Of a DNA stretch of 64,000 nt, positions 8,430-16,763 are shown in pieces. The position numbers and the translations under genes were made by a program. The DNA is from Bacteroidetes bacterium HLUCCA01 (lineage in GTDB: Bacteria > Bacteroidota > Rhodothermia > Balneolales > HLUCCA01). The notes under the pieces are model-generated. The model was not told the DNA's origin, did no database searches, and worked only from the letters and a program-made list of their open reading frames with translations. Position 1 is the stretch's first letter. Each line of letters opens with the position of its first letter. The DNA lies in assembly GCA_001314545.1 (NCBI GenBank), contig LIHN01000001.1, positions 1,009,946 through 1,073,945 of the forward strand. Reading direction: 5' to 3'.

Positions 8430-11400
8430 ATGTTTTTGCCTGTCTACCGCCACCGATTTCTTTACCTGTTTCTTACCCTATTGGCTTTAGTGCATACCGC
8501 CCTGGGGCAACAAATCACTCCGATGGTCTCCGCCGGAAATCACCATAGCCTGATTCTCAACGAAAAAGGCGAGGTGTACGGAATGGGTCGCAATGACCTG
8601 GGCGCCCTTGGATTGGGCAACACCAACCGAATTGATATTCCCGGGATTGCCACTCACCCCAACCTGGCCGGCAAAACCATCGCGGATGTGGAAGTCGGCC
8701 AAGATCGACTACATTTGCTGATTCTCACCACCGACGGGCAGGTGTTCTGCATGGGCGATAATGATCTGGGCCAATGTGGACATCCCACCACACAAAGTTA
8801 TATTTCCGAACCTACCCGCATCACCCAATCCGGGCTGGACACGGTAATTGTACGTGATATTGCAGCAGGCTTCAAAAATAGCTTTTTGGCCACCAACCGT
8901 GGGCTTTTTGTTTTTGGAAATAATCAAAATGGAGTACTGGGTGTCGGCAATACGATCAGCACGGTCAGTGTACCTACCCGCCTCACCCAAGCCAATGTGG
9001 ATCTGTTGCCTTTCAAACACATTGTATCCAATGATAAGTCAACCTGGGCAATCGCGGATAACGACTCCATCTACGTGTGGGGACAAAACGGAAATGGTCA
9101 GCTCGGTTTAGGCGATTTTTCTAGCAGGATAAGTCCGACCTTGCTAACCCAAAGCCGCTTTGGAGACAAAAAAGTGACCAAGTTCTCATCGCAGGGATCC
9201 TCAGTGTTGGCCCTCACTGAAGATGGGAAAGTGTATTTTTGGGGGTTTCGGCGGAATTTTGAAGTGACCAGTGACTTGTCGCGAGATATTAGCATTCCGG
9301 CTTTGGTCAATCACGCCAATGTGGCCGGAAAAACCTTCGTGGATGTTGCATTGGGTAGTAATGATGGCTTGTTGGTAACCTCCGATGGTACCGTGTTTGG
9401 ATTTGGATATAATGAAAATGGACAATTGGGGCTTGGGGATAAAACCCAACGAACTGTTCCCACCCCACTGAATAACACCCATTTCCAGGGGAAAACGATT
9501 ACAACGGTGTCTTTGGCATCAAATCAATCGTATTTCCTGGCCTCCGATGGAACCGCCTTTACCGCCGGTTATTCTGATAATCCCTTAGGTAATGCCTACT
9601 CTAAGGAAGCCCTGCTGCCCATGCCAATCAGCATGGAAAATGTTCCAGGTGAATCCATTGCCATGATTCATGGGAAAGCGAGTTATGCTTATATGATTAC
9701 CCAAAGCGGGAAACTCCTATCTTTAGGTATCTCATTTTACCAAAGTTTTAATACTTCTTTCGCCTCATCATTTATTCTTCGTGATAGTCCTTCCTATTCC
9801 CGCCCAACGAAATTACCCTTAACCAACCTGGACGGAAAAACGGTATCCAGGGTCCGAGCCGGTGATCACAAAAGCTTTTTTATTACCACCGATGGCAATG
9901 TGTATGGCACGGGTCAGGCCTCTTTTGACGGATTAGGCATTGCTGACACACTCGACGTGTTCGAGCCGGTACTACTGGATCAAACCCATATTGCGGGTAA
10001 AAAGATCATCGAAGTAGCCACCTCCGGCAACGGTAGATTTAGGGAAACATCCGCTTTCCCCTTACGCTCCCATACCCTGCTACTGGCCGATGATGGCACG
10101 ATCTACGGATTTGGAAGCAATAATAATGGTCAGCTGGGTCTTGGCGACCTTACCAACCGGCGTATTCCAACCCCGATTACCACCAACCTGAGTGGTAAAA
10201 CCATTGTCCATATTGCGGTAGGCGCCGAAAACAGCATGGCCATCGCCTCGGATGGGTCGGTCTATCTTTGGGGCCGTGGTGGCAATGGAGAAATGGGTTT
10301 TGGAAATACCAACGACCTGAATGTTCCCACCCTGGCCACCCATCTGAGCTCATTGGGCAAGACTTTTGTAAAAGGAGCGATTGGTCAAAGAGATGGAAAT
10401 CCTCATTTTATCGTACTGGCCGACGATGGAACCGTGTTTGGCTTTGGAGAGAATTCGGACGGACAACTGGGGATTAATAATGGCAGACTGGACCAATACA
10501 CGCCTACACAGATCACGGCAGCTGTCCTCTCAGGTAAAAAGATCGTGGACGTAATCGCATCGATTGATGCTACCACCCTGTTGCGGGCCGAAACCGGCGA
10601 GGTGTACGGGATGGGAAGGGCCTATACGATGGGTTTTACGGAGGCAGCTTTCAGAGATTATGAAGCCCCGACCTTGATTAACAGCGCCGAAGTAACGGGG
10701 CGTCGAATAGCAGGCATGAGTTTGTTTAGTCAGCATTCTATGCTCTTGCTGGAAGATGGACGGGTATTGACGGCCATCGCGAGCTCTTCTTTACTGAACC
10801 TTAGAACCGGGGTGTTAGGCAATACCACTGTCCCGTCAGAAGTACGACTGCATCTACCGGTGCTGGATTTCACCACCTACGCCAGCCCGGTTCCCATGGG
10901 CAATCTGGCGCTGCATCTGGATGCGGGTCGGATTGGGTTTATCCCTTCCAACGATTCAGTGAGTACGTGGAGCAACCTGGCCAATTTTTCGCAAAACGCG
11001 GTGCATCCGGGCTTGGGATTTCGTCCTTTACGTGCCGATTCAGCTATTAACAACCGCCCGGCTCTTCGGTTTAACGGAACAAGCAGTTATTTCACGCTAC
11101 CCACCGCCGCGGATTTAGGGATTCAGAACAACGATTATGAAGTGTTTATCGTGGCTAAATCGGCTACAACTACGACTACGCCTATGTTTCTTTTGGGCGG
11201 AGCGAACAACGAATTCGAGCTCAAGATGAATATCGGTGTCGGATTGCGTTTTAACCCAAGAAACGGATTCTGGGAAGACCGCGGAGGAGACGGAGCGTTT
11301 ACGGATGGAACCGCACAACTCTTTAACGCCTGGGCGAATGCAAGTCAAATTCAGGTCAATGTAAACCGAACAGGATCGACACAAAATGTAGGAGGACAAA

Positions 11401-12977
11401 GTTCCTACGCCGGCAATCTGAATCTCGGTATTGGTTTGGGATACACACCGCAATATCACTTCGCCGGCGACATCGCCGAGGTGATCATCTACAACAAGGT
11501 GCTCAGCCCGGCAGAGCGCGATAGTGTTGAAAAGCACTTATTTCGCAAATACGCGATTCAGAATTATCAGGAGCGTACGGCACAGCTCACCGGAACCGAA
11601 GGCTGGCGCCTGTTGGCCTCCCCCGTTGCCGATTCTTCGTATACATCGTTCTTCCGCGGACTGTGGACGCAAGGCTTCTCCGGCGCGTCGGTATCACACG
11701 GTACCTCGAATGTATATACCTGGCCAATTAACAGCTCCGGTCGTGAATCCACCCAATGGGAGCCGCTAACGGATGCATCCACCACGTTCACACCCGGCCG
11801 GGGCGTGCTGATGTATGTATTCAGCGACGATGACGGTCCGGACAACGAAACCAACGCCGGTTTCCCCAAAACCCTGCGCGCGGATGGTTTTGTGCCGAAT
11901 ACGCATCAGAATCTAAGCTCCCTGCTGAATCCGAATCCGGAAGGCTGGACGCTGCTGGGAAATCCGTTTTCGCAGCGCATCGACTGGGACCTGTTCACAT
12001 CCGAACATATGTCCGGATCGGTCTATGTGTGGGATCCCAATGGCGCGGAGTGGAAAACCTGGAACGGCACTACCGGCGGTCTCACCGATGGTTACATTGC
12101 CCCATTCAATGGCTTTTTTGTAGAAACCATGTCCGAGAATCCGACCCTTTCGGTCCCCACAACCGCAATTGCTGAAGGAGAGGGCACTTTCTATGGAAAA
12201 TCTGCCGGAATGGCACCATCCGTGGTGTTTTCGCTGGAAGTTGAACACCCATCCGGACTGCGTAACCGCGCCTGGTTTGAATTCTCCGAGGAGGCGGAGT
12301 CCGGTAAAGATGCACGAGATGCCTATAAAATGGCCCCACTCTCGACCGAATTCGTGCAGCTGGGAAGCCTGCTTCCCGACGGGAAGGTGCTGGATATCAA
12401 CCACCTCCCCCTGCTCGACGGTACTGTTCAGATTCCCCTGCATCTGAACACCTCACACAACGGCGTGCACAGCATAAACATCAATCGGGAAAACATACCG
12501 GGTGACTGGACAGTCACGCTGATTGACAACGAGCTGCAAACACAAACCCGTCTGGATGCGGCCTACGAATTCTACGTGCAAGGATCTGCTGCAAAACGGC
12601 GCGTATCGGTCGACCTGGTCCCTGAGGCGGAGCTGCAATATGCTACAGCATCCCGATTTATGCTGCACATCGAGTTAAACGCCACCTCCGTGGATGTTGA
12701 GCAGCTGCCCACGCGCTACGAACTCGCCCAGAACTTCCCGAATCCGTTTAATCCGAGCACTACGATTGGGTATGCTCTGCCGGAGGTGGCCGATGTACGG
12801 CTGGAGGTCTTCGACATGCTGGGGCGTCGTGTGGCCACGCTGGTGCGCAACGAAACGCATCCGGCCGGAAATCATGCAGTGACGTTTGATGCGAGTATGC
12901 TCACCTCGGGTGTATATGTGTATCGCCTGCAGGCCGGCAGCACCACCATCACCCGCAAACTGACGCTTATTAAGTAA
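8430..12977 (+). CDS. Giant secreted RCC1-repeat protein with LamG-like and T9SS sorting domains
   Basis: 1515 residues. A signal peptide ends A-L-G-Q (about residue 27). From about 30 to 800 there are many RCC1/BNR-type blades with the recurring pattern VYGFG.N..GQLGLG....R..PT, which should build one or more beta-propellers. Residues of about 825-1050 resemble a LamG/concanavalin-like sandwich (LHLDAGR...STWSNL...RPALRFNGTSSYF). From residue 1058 there is a long module shared with the 3199-residue protein at 16764-26363. The end is a T9SS type A domain (NFPNPFNPSTTIGYALP, SGVYVYRL, LTLIK). Expected on the cell surface or released; the propeller suggests ligand or protein binding rather than catalysis. 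Domain order is clear; biological role unknown. Confidence 0.93.
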   Translation: MFLPVYRHRFLYLFLTLLALVHTALGQQITPMVSAGNHHSLILNEKGEVYGMGRNDLGALGLGNTNRIDIPGIATHPNLAGKTIADVEVGQDRLHLLILTTDGQVFCMGDNDLGQCGHPTTQSYISEPTRITQSGLDTVIVRDIAAGFKNSFLATNRGLFVFGNNQNGVLGVGNTISTVSVPTRLTQANVDLLPFKHIVSNDKSTWAIADNDSIYVWGQNGNGQLGLGDFSSRISPTLLTQSRFGDKKVTKFSSQGSSVLALTEDGKVYFWGFRRNFEVTSDLSRDISIPALVNHANVAGKTFVDVALGSNDGLLVTSDGTVFGFGYNENGQLGLGDKTQRTVPTPLNNTHFQGKTITTVSLASNQSYFLASDGTAFTAGYSDNPLGNAYSKEALLPMPISMENVPGESIAMIHGKASYAYMITQSGKLLSLGISFYQSFNTSFASSFILRDSPSYSRPTKLPLTNLDGKTVSRVRAGDHKSFFITTDGNVYGTGQASFDGLGIADTLDVFEPVLLDQTHIAGKKIIEVATSGNGRFRETSAFPLRSHTLLLADDGTIYGFGSNNNGQLGLGDLTNRRIPTPITTNLSGKTIVHIAVGAENSMAIASDGSVYLWGRGGNGEMGFGNTNDLNVPTLATHLSSLGKTFVKGAIGQRDGNPHFIVLADDGTVFGFGENSDGQLGINNGRLDQYTPTQITAAVLSGKKIVDVIASIDATTLLRAETGEVYGMGRAYTMGFTEAAFRDYEAPTLINSAEVTGRRIAGMSLFSQHSMLLLEDGRVLTAIASSSLLNLRTGVLGNTTVPSEVRLHLPVLDFTTYASPVPMGNLALHLDAGRIGFIPSNDSVSTWSNLANFSQNAVHPGLGFRPLRADSAINNRPALRFNGTSSYFTLPTAADLGIQNNDYEVFIVAKSATTTTTPMFLLGGANNEFELKMNIGVGLRFNPRNGFWEDRGGDGAFTDGTAQLFNAWANASQIQVNVNRTGSTQNVGGQSSYAGNLNLGIGLGYTPQYHFAGDIAEVIIYNKVLSPAERDSVEKHLFRKYAIQNYQERTAQLTGTEGWRLLASPVADSSYTSFFRGLWTQGFSGASVSHGTSNVYTWPINSSGRESTQWEPLTDASTTFTPGRGVLMYVFSDDDGPDNETNAGFPKTLRADGFVPNTHQNLSSLLNPNPEGWTLLGNPFSQRIDWDLFTSEHMSGSVYVWDPNGAEWKTWNGTTGGLTDGYIAPFNGFFVETMSENPTLSVPTTAIAEGEGTFYGKSAGMAPSVVFSLEVEHPSGLRNRAWFEFSEEAESGKDARDAYKMAPLSTEFVQLGSLLPDGKVLDINHLPLLDGTVQIPLHLNTSHNGVHSININRENIPGDWTVTLIDNELQTQTRLDAAYEFYVQGSAAKRRVSVDLVPEAELQYATASRFMLHIELNATSVDVEQLPTRYELAQNFPNPFNPSTTIGYALPEVADVRLEVFDMLGRRVATLVRNETHPAGNHAVTFDASMLTSGVYVYRLQAGSTTITRKLTLIK

Positions 12978-13146
12978 CCGAGATCGAATTTGGGGCGGAT
13001 TTGACAGTAGTTCTGTCAGTAACGCTCCAGCATTTTCGGGTTGTTTGCGATGAAAGCTTGTTAGTTGTATGTCACAAATCTAAACACAGTACCAGGTTCT
13101 AAGCTTAAAACAGCCAATTTAACACGAATATCCCATACATAACACG

Positions 13147-13347
13147 ATGAACACCCCTATGAAATCCATCCTTATTCTGCTTACTGCTATCGCGCTGATG
13201 CTTCTGTGCTCCACCGAACTTCTGGCGCAGCCACCCGGCTTACCCACTGAACCGGATCAGGCGCCTCTGGGCGGACTGGGTTTGCTCGCCGCCGCCGGCG
13301 GAGCTTATGCCTGGAATAAACTCCGGAAAAAACAAGATGTTGAATGA
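13147..13347 (+). CDS. Small exported PID-CTERM-like protein
   Basis: 66 residues: a signal peptide (MKSILILLTAIALMLLCSTELLAQ from the second Met at 13159) followed by a very short mature part with PPGLPTEPDQAPLGGLGLL, a hydrophobic stretch and a basic end (NKLRKKQDVE). This matches the PID-CTERM sorting-signal pattern of Bacteroidota-type small proteins: Pro-rich, a P-x-[DG]-G-G motif, a membrane segment and a basic tail, proposed by analogy with PEP-CTERM to be processed by an exosortase-like enzyme. No exosortase is in the window. Either ATG (13147 or 13159) could be the start. It sits 56 bp before the hybrid kinase and may be co-transcribed with it. Confidence 0.75.
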   Translation: MNTPMKSILILLTAIALMLLCSTELLAQPPGLPTEPDQAPLGGLGLLAAAGGAYAWNKLRKKQDVE

Positions 13348-13403
13348 TGATTGGATGCGCTGTATTATCTGTTTTTAAATCGTAGTCTTTTGTCGCCTGT
13401 CGC

Positions 13404-16388
13404 ATGAAAAAACCTGGTCAGTTCGTCGCGGTTGTTGTAACCTGCCTGATGCTCGTATCCGCTGTTTCCGTACCCCGTGTGGTTGCGGAACCGGCAGCGG
13501 GGGAACCGGATGGCACGATGAAGCCCGGAACGACTATACCGGGTGCGGGGATTTCAACCCAGGCGGCAGAGCATACAGCAGCATTGGGTACAGGGATTTC
13601 AACCCCGGCGGCAAAGGACGTATCGGCACCAGGGATTTCAGGCCCGACAACAGAAAACACATCCGCGCCGGGCTCCGTCATTCCCGTCGATGTACTCCAC
13701 ATCAGCCTGGCCGATACCAACCAATTCGGTCATTTTCCGCTGTTGACGTTTCCGGGATGGCAATTTTCCTTTGAAGCACCGGCTGCAATCCGGGATCAGC
13801 AAAACCTGTCGGACACCCTGCCCGTACGCCTGCAGGATTTTTCTGAAATCAAACGCGATCCGCGCTGGAAACAGTACGGGTGGTTTGAACTAATCCTTAA
13901 CATCGATACGGAACTGGCAGGTCGATCGTTCCTTATGAATCACCGGGGGCATAAGCCCGTGCGTGTATGGCTCAACGGTGTTTTGGTATTGGAGAATGGC
14001 AATGCCACGGCCGACCCCGACCAGGAAGTGTTGTCCCGGTTTATCAATCAGAAACAAACCGGCATCATGTTCCGGGAGGGTATCAATTACCTGCTCGTCG
14101 AGTATTCCGAACACACCGCACCCCGATTTTTCACGCATTTCAGCGGCCCGCCCAACGGGATATTCCTCTACCTGATGCCGCATTACGAGCCCTTTCAGCG
14201 CAGGCATCGCGCCTTTATCTTCGGCGGTGCGTTTATGCTGCTGGGATTACTGGTGTTCATCCATGCGTACCTGGCGGCACGATTCAAAGACAGCTACCAT
14301 ATTTATGTGTCGCTGACCACCCTTTCCATGCTGCTGCTGGCGTTCACAACCCTGAGTGATACCCTGTTCGACTGGAACTACCGGTATCTGTATTTCTACG
14401 AATTTGCCTATGTCACCTCCGTATCCGCTATCGCCTATTTCTTCCTGGTCTCCGTTCGCGTAATCTTTAACCTCTCCGTGAACTGGACGGTGCTGAACAT
14501 CCTGTTCATCGTGTGCACGAGTTTGGCTATTGCTGCTGTCTACATCGAACGAACATGGCTGAATATACTGCATCCGGCTATGGCCATTGGTACCCTGATT
14601 TATGTAGTGGTATCGCTGTACAGAGCACGAAAAGAAGACCCGGATGCCCGGATCGGTGTAGTTGCCGGGGGATTGATTGGCACCGCTTTGGGTACCATGC
14701 TGTATTTGATTCCCTATATGAGCATGGGGTCTACCAATCATGTACTTTTTTACACCTCGGTCATTATGACCTTTACCTGTATTCCCGTCTCGCTCACCTT
14801 CAATGTAGCGCGCAACTATGCCGATCTTATCGATACCCTGGAGGCCAAAGTAGAGGATCGAACGGCCGATCTGGCGCTGGCAAACGCCTACCAGAAACGC
14901 TTCTTTGCCAATATATCCCACGAGTTCCGTACCCCGCTCACCATCAGTGAGGGGCTGGTGAGCAAGCTGCAGAAGGAATCGAATCTGAGCACAGCCAAAG
15001 TACAATACGATTTATCGGTAATCCGCCGAAATATGGGTCGGCTCAACGACATGGTCAATCAGATCATCGATCTTACGAAATCGGAACAAAACCACCTCCA
15101 ACTCCGCCGTATGTATTTCAAAGCAGACGCTCTGGCTGCCATTTCGGTGGAATCATTCCGGTCTCTGGCCGAACATCACGGGCATTCGCTGGTTTTCCTT
15201 CCCGATGCCCGGCACGCCGTGCTGCACGCCGATCGTAATAAAATGGAGGTGGTGATTAATAACCTGATCTCCAATGCCATCAAATACACTCCTGACGGCG
15301 GACTGATTACCATTGAAACCCATGCCACCGATAACAGGTTTGAACTCATCGTACGCGATAACGGTCCGGGTATACCAGCCGGTATGGAAGAAACCATATT
15401 TGAACGGTTTCATCGGTTAAGTCGCCCGGAAGAAGAATACGTAGAGGGCATGGGCGTGGGACTGGAACTAAGTCGTACGCTGGCGCGTCTGCATGACGGT
15501 GATGTTGTAGCAGTACCCGACGTGGCTGAAGGTGCGATGTTCCGACTGACCGTCCCCTTGTCTGCCACATCCGATGAAAACCTGTTCGAATTGCTGGAGG
15601 AAGAGGAAGAACGTCAGTTGTACCAGCCCGAAAAATTATCCCAAACGGAGCATGCAGAACACTATTCTATTCTTCTTGTCGAAGACAATGAAGATATGAT
15701 GAACTATGTCTCGGCCATCCTCTCGGAACTGGGGACGGTTGAACGGGCCCGGAACGGTGGGGAAGCGCTGCAATTGCTCAGCGGCTATACACCGGACCTG
15801 ATCATTACCGACCTGATGATGCCCGTTATGGGCGGACAGCAGTTGGTAGAAACGCTCACAACCCGGAAAAAATGGGCCGATATTCCGGTTGTAGTCCTCA
15901 CGGCCCGATCGCTGGAGGAAGACAAGTTACATTTGCTGCGAACCGGGGTTGTTGACTACATCGTCAAACCGTTCTCCAACGAGCAGCTTCTGCTGAAAAC
16001 CCGCAACCTGCTGCAGTATTACAATCGACGTAAACGACTGAAAGTGGGTATTGAATTGGATTCAACAGGTCCGGTGGCAGAAAGGCTATCGGATAAAATC
16101 GGTACCTATATCACCAAAAATCTCAGCGATGTTAATCTGTCTGTAGACACCCTGGCTGAAGAGTTTTCGCAGAGCCGGAGCTCCCTGTACCGGAATGTCC
16201 AGCTTGAAACCGGCATGTCGCCGGCGGAGTTCATCCGTGAAGTCCGGCTCACTGCGGCAAGGGCGATGGTCAGCAAGAACAAACACATCCGACTGGACGA
16301 ACTGGCCGCTGCCGTCGGATATCGCAGTGCGACCAGTTTCCGCAAGAAGTACGAGGAGCGTTTCGGGGAGCATCCGCTCGGCGATTGA
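13404..16388 (+). CDS. Hybrid sensor histidine kinase / response regulator with AraC-type output (one-piece two-component system)
   Basis: 994 residues. After the signal peptide comes a Gly/Ala/Thr-rich stretch with repeated GIST-type motifs, then a periplasmic 7TMR-DISMED2-like beta-sandwich (about 90-260), seven membrane helices (about 275-470), and a short coiled coil. HisKA has His506 in ISHEFRTPLT; HATPase_c has NLISNAIKYT, DNGPGIP and GVGLELS. The receiver has Asp803 in ITDLMMPVMGG and the Lys of YIVKPF. A C-terminal AraC HTH follows (LSVDTLAEEFSQSRSSLYRNV...ELAAAVGYRSATSFRKKYEERFG). It should sense an outer signal and directly control transcription. Position between two giant T9SS adhesin-like genes suggests those as targets (inference). 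The final six codons lie inside the first copy of a 35-bp tandem repeat. Confidence 0.95.
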   Translation: MKKPGQFVAVVVTCLMLVSAVSVPRVVAEPAAGEPDGTMKPGTTIPGAGISTQAAEHTAALGTGISTPAAKDVSAPGISGPTTENTSAPGSVIPVDVLHISLADTNQFGHFPLLTFPGWQFSFEAPAAIRDQQNLSDTLPVRLQDFSEIKRDPRWKQYGWFELILNIDTELAGRSFLMNHRGHKPVRVWLNGVLVLENGNATADPDQEVLSRFINQKQTGIMFREGINYLLVEYSEHTAPRFFTHFSGPPNGIFLYLMPHYEPFQRRHRAFIFGGAFMLLGLLVFIHAYLAARFKDSYHIYVSLTTLSMLLLAFTTLSDTLFDWNYRYLYFYEFAYVTSVSAIAYFFLVSVRVIFNLSVNWTVLNILFIVCTSLAIAAVYIERTWLNILHPAMAIGTLIYVVVSLYRARKEDPDARIGVVAGGLIGTALGTMLYLIPYMSMGSTNHVLFYTSVIMTFTCIPVSLTFNVARNYADLIDTLEAKVEDRTADLALANAYQKRFFANISHEFRTPLTISEGLVSKLQKESNLSTAKVQYDLSVIRRNMGRLNDMVNQIIDLTKSEQNHLQLRRMYFKADALAAISVESFRSLAEHHGHSLVFLPDARHAVLHADRNKMEVVINNLISNAIKYTPDGGLITIETHATDNRFELIVRDNGPGIPAGMEETIFERFHRLSRPEEEYVEGMGVGLELSRTLARLHDGDVVAVPDVAEGAMFRLTVPLSATSDENLFELLEEEEERQLYQPEKLSQTEHAEHYSILLVEDNEDMMNYVSAILSELGTVERARNGGEALQLLSGYTPDLIITDLMMPVMGGQQLVETLTTRKKWADIPVVVLTARSLEEDKLHLLRTGVVDYIVKPFSNEQLLLKTRNLLQYYNRRKRLKVGIELDSTGPVAERLSDKIGTYITKNLSDVNLSVDTLAEEFSQSRSSLYRNVQLETGMSPAEFIREVRLTAARAMVSKNKHIRLDELAAAVGYRSATSFRKKYEERFGEHPLGD

Positions 16389-16614
16389 GGGGGCTCAAAC
16401 CCAGGCATCCGCTCGGCGATTGAGGGGGCTCAAACCCAGGCATCCGCTCTGCGACTGAGCGGGGTCGAATCAAAGCATATGCTCGGCGATTGAGCGGGCT
16501 CGAATCAAGGCATCCGCTCGGCGATTGAGCGGGCTCGAATCAAGGCATCCGCTCGGCGATTGAGGGGGCTCAAACCAAAGCATCCGCTCTGCGACTGAGC
16601 GGGCTCAAACCCAG
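16370..16614. repeat. Seven contiguous 35-bp tandem repeats
   Basis: Seven head-to-tail units of exactly 35 bp (starts 16370, 16405, 16440, 16475, 16510, 16545, 16580), with a decayed eighth at 16615. The core is GCATCCGCTCGGCGATTGAG. Copies differ by a few substitutions, with alternating sub-types (GGGGGCTCAAA or GCGGGCTCGAA). Copy 1 encodes the last residues and stop codon of the hybrid kinase. There are no spacers, so it is not CRISPR. The rest of the stretch up to 16763 shows no gene. Confidence 0.93.
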
Positions 16615-16763
16615 GCATGTGCATCGCGTCAGGCTGATATACACGGTCGGATATGCCCGCTACAGAGATAGCCACAGTCGATCGGCATAGGGTACAAAGG
16701 ACCAGCCCCCCATACAGCCATAGCGCTCGCCGGATTAAGCAGCCAGCATCCCTGCCGGCGCCC

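Noticed and set aside
16370..16614. CRISPR array
   Set aside because: Units are contiguous with no spacers, and no cas gene is present.
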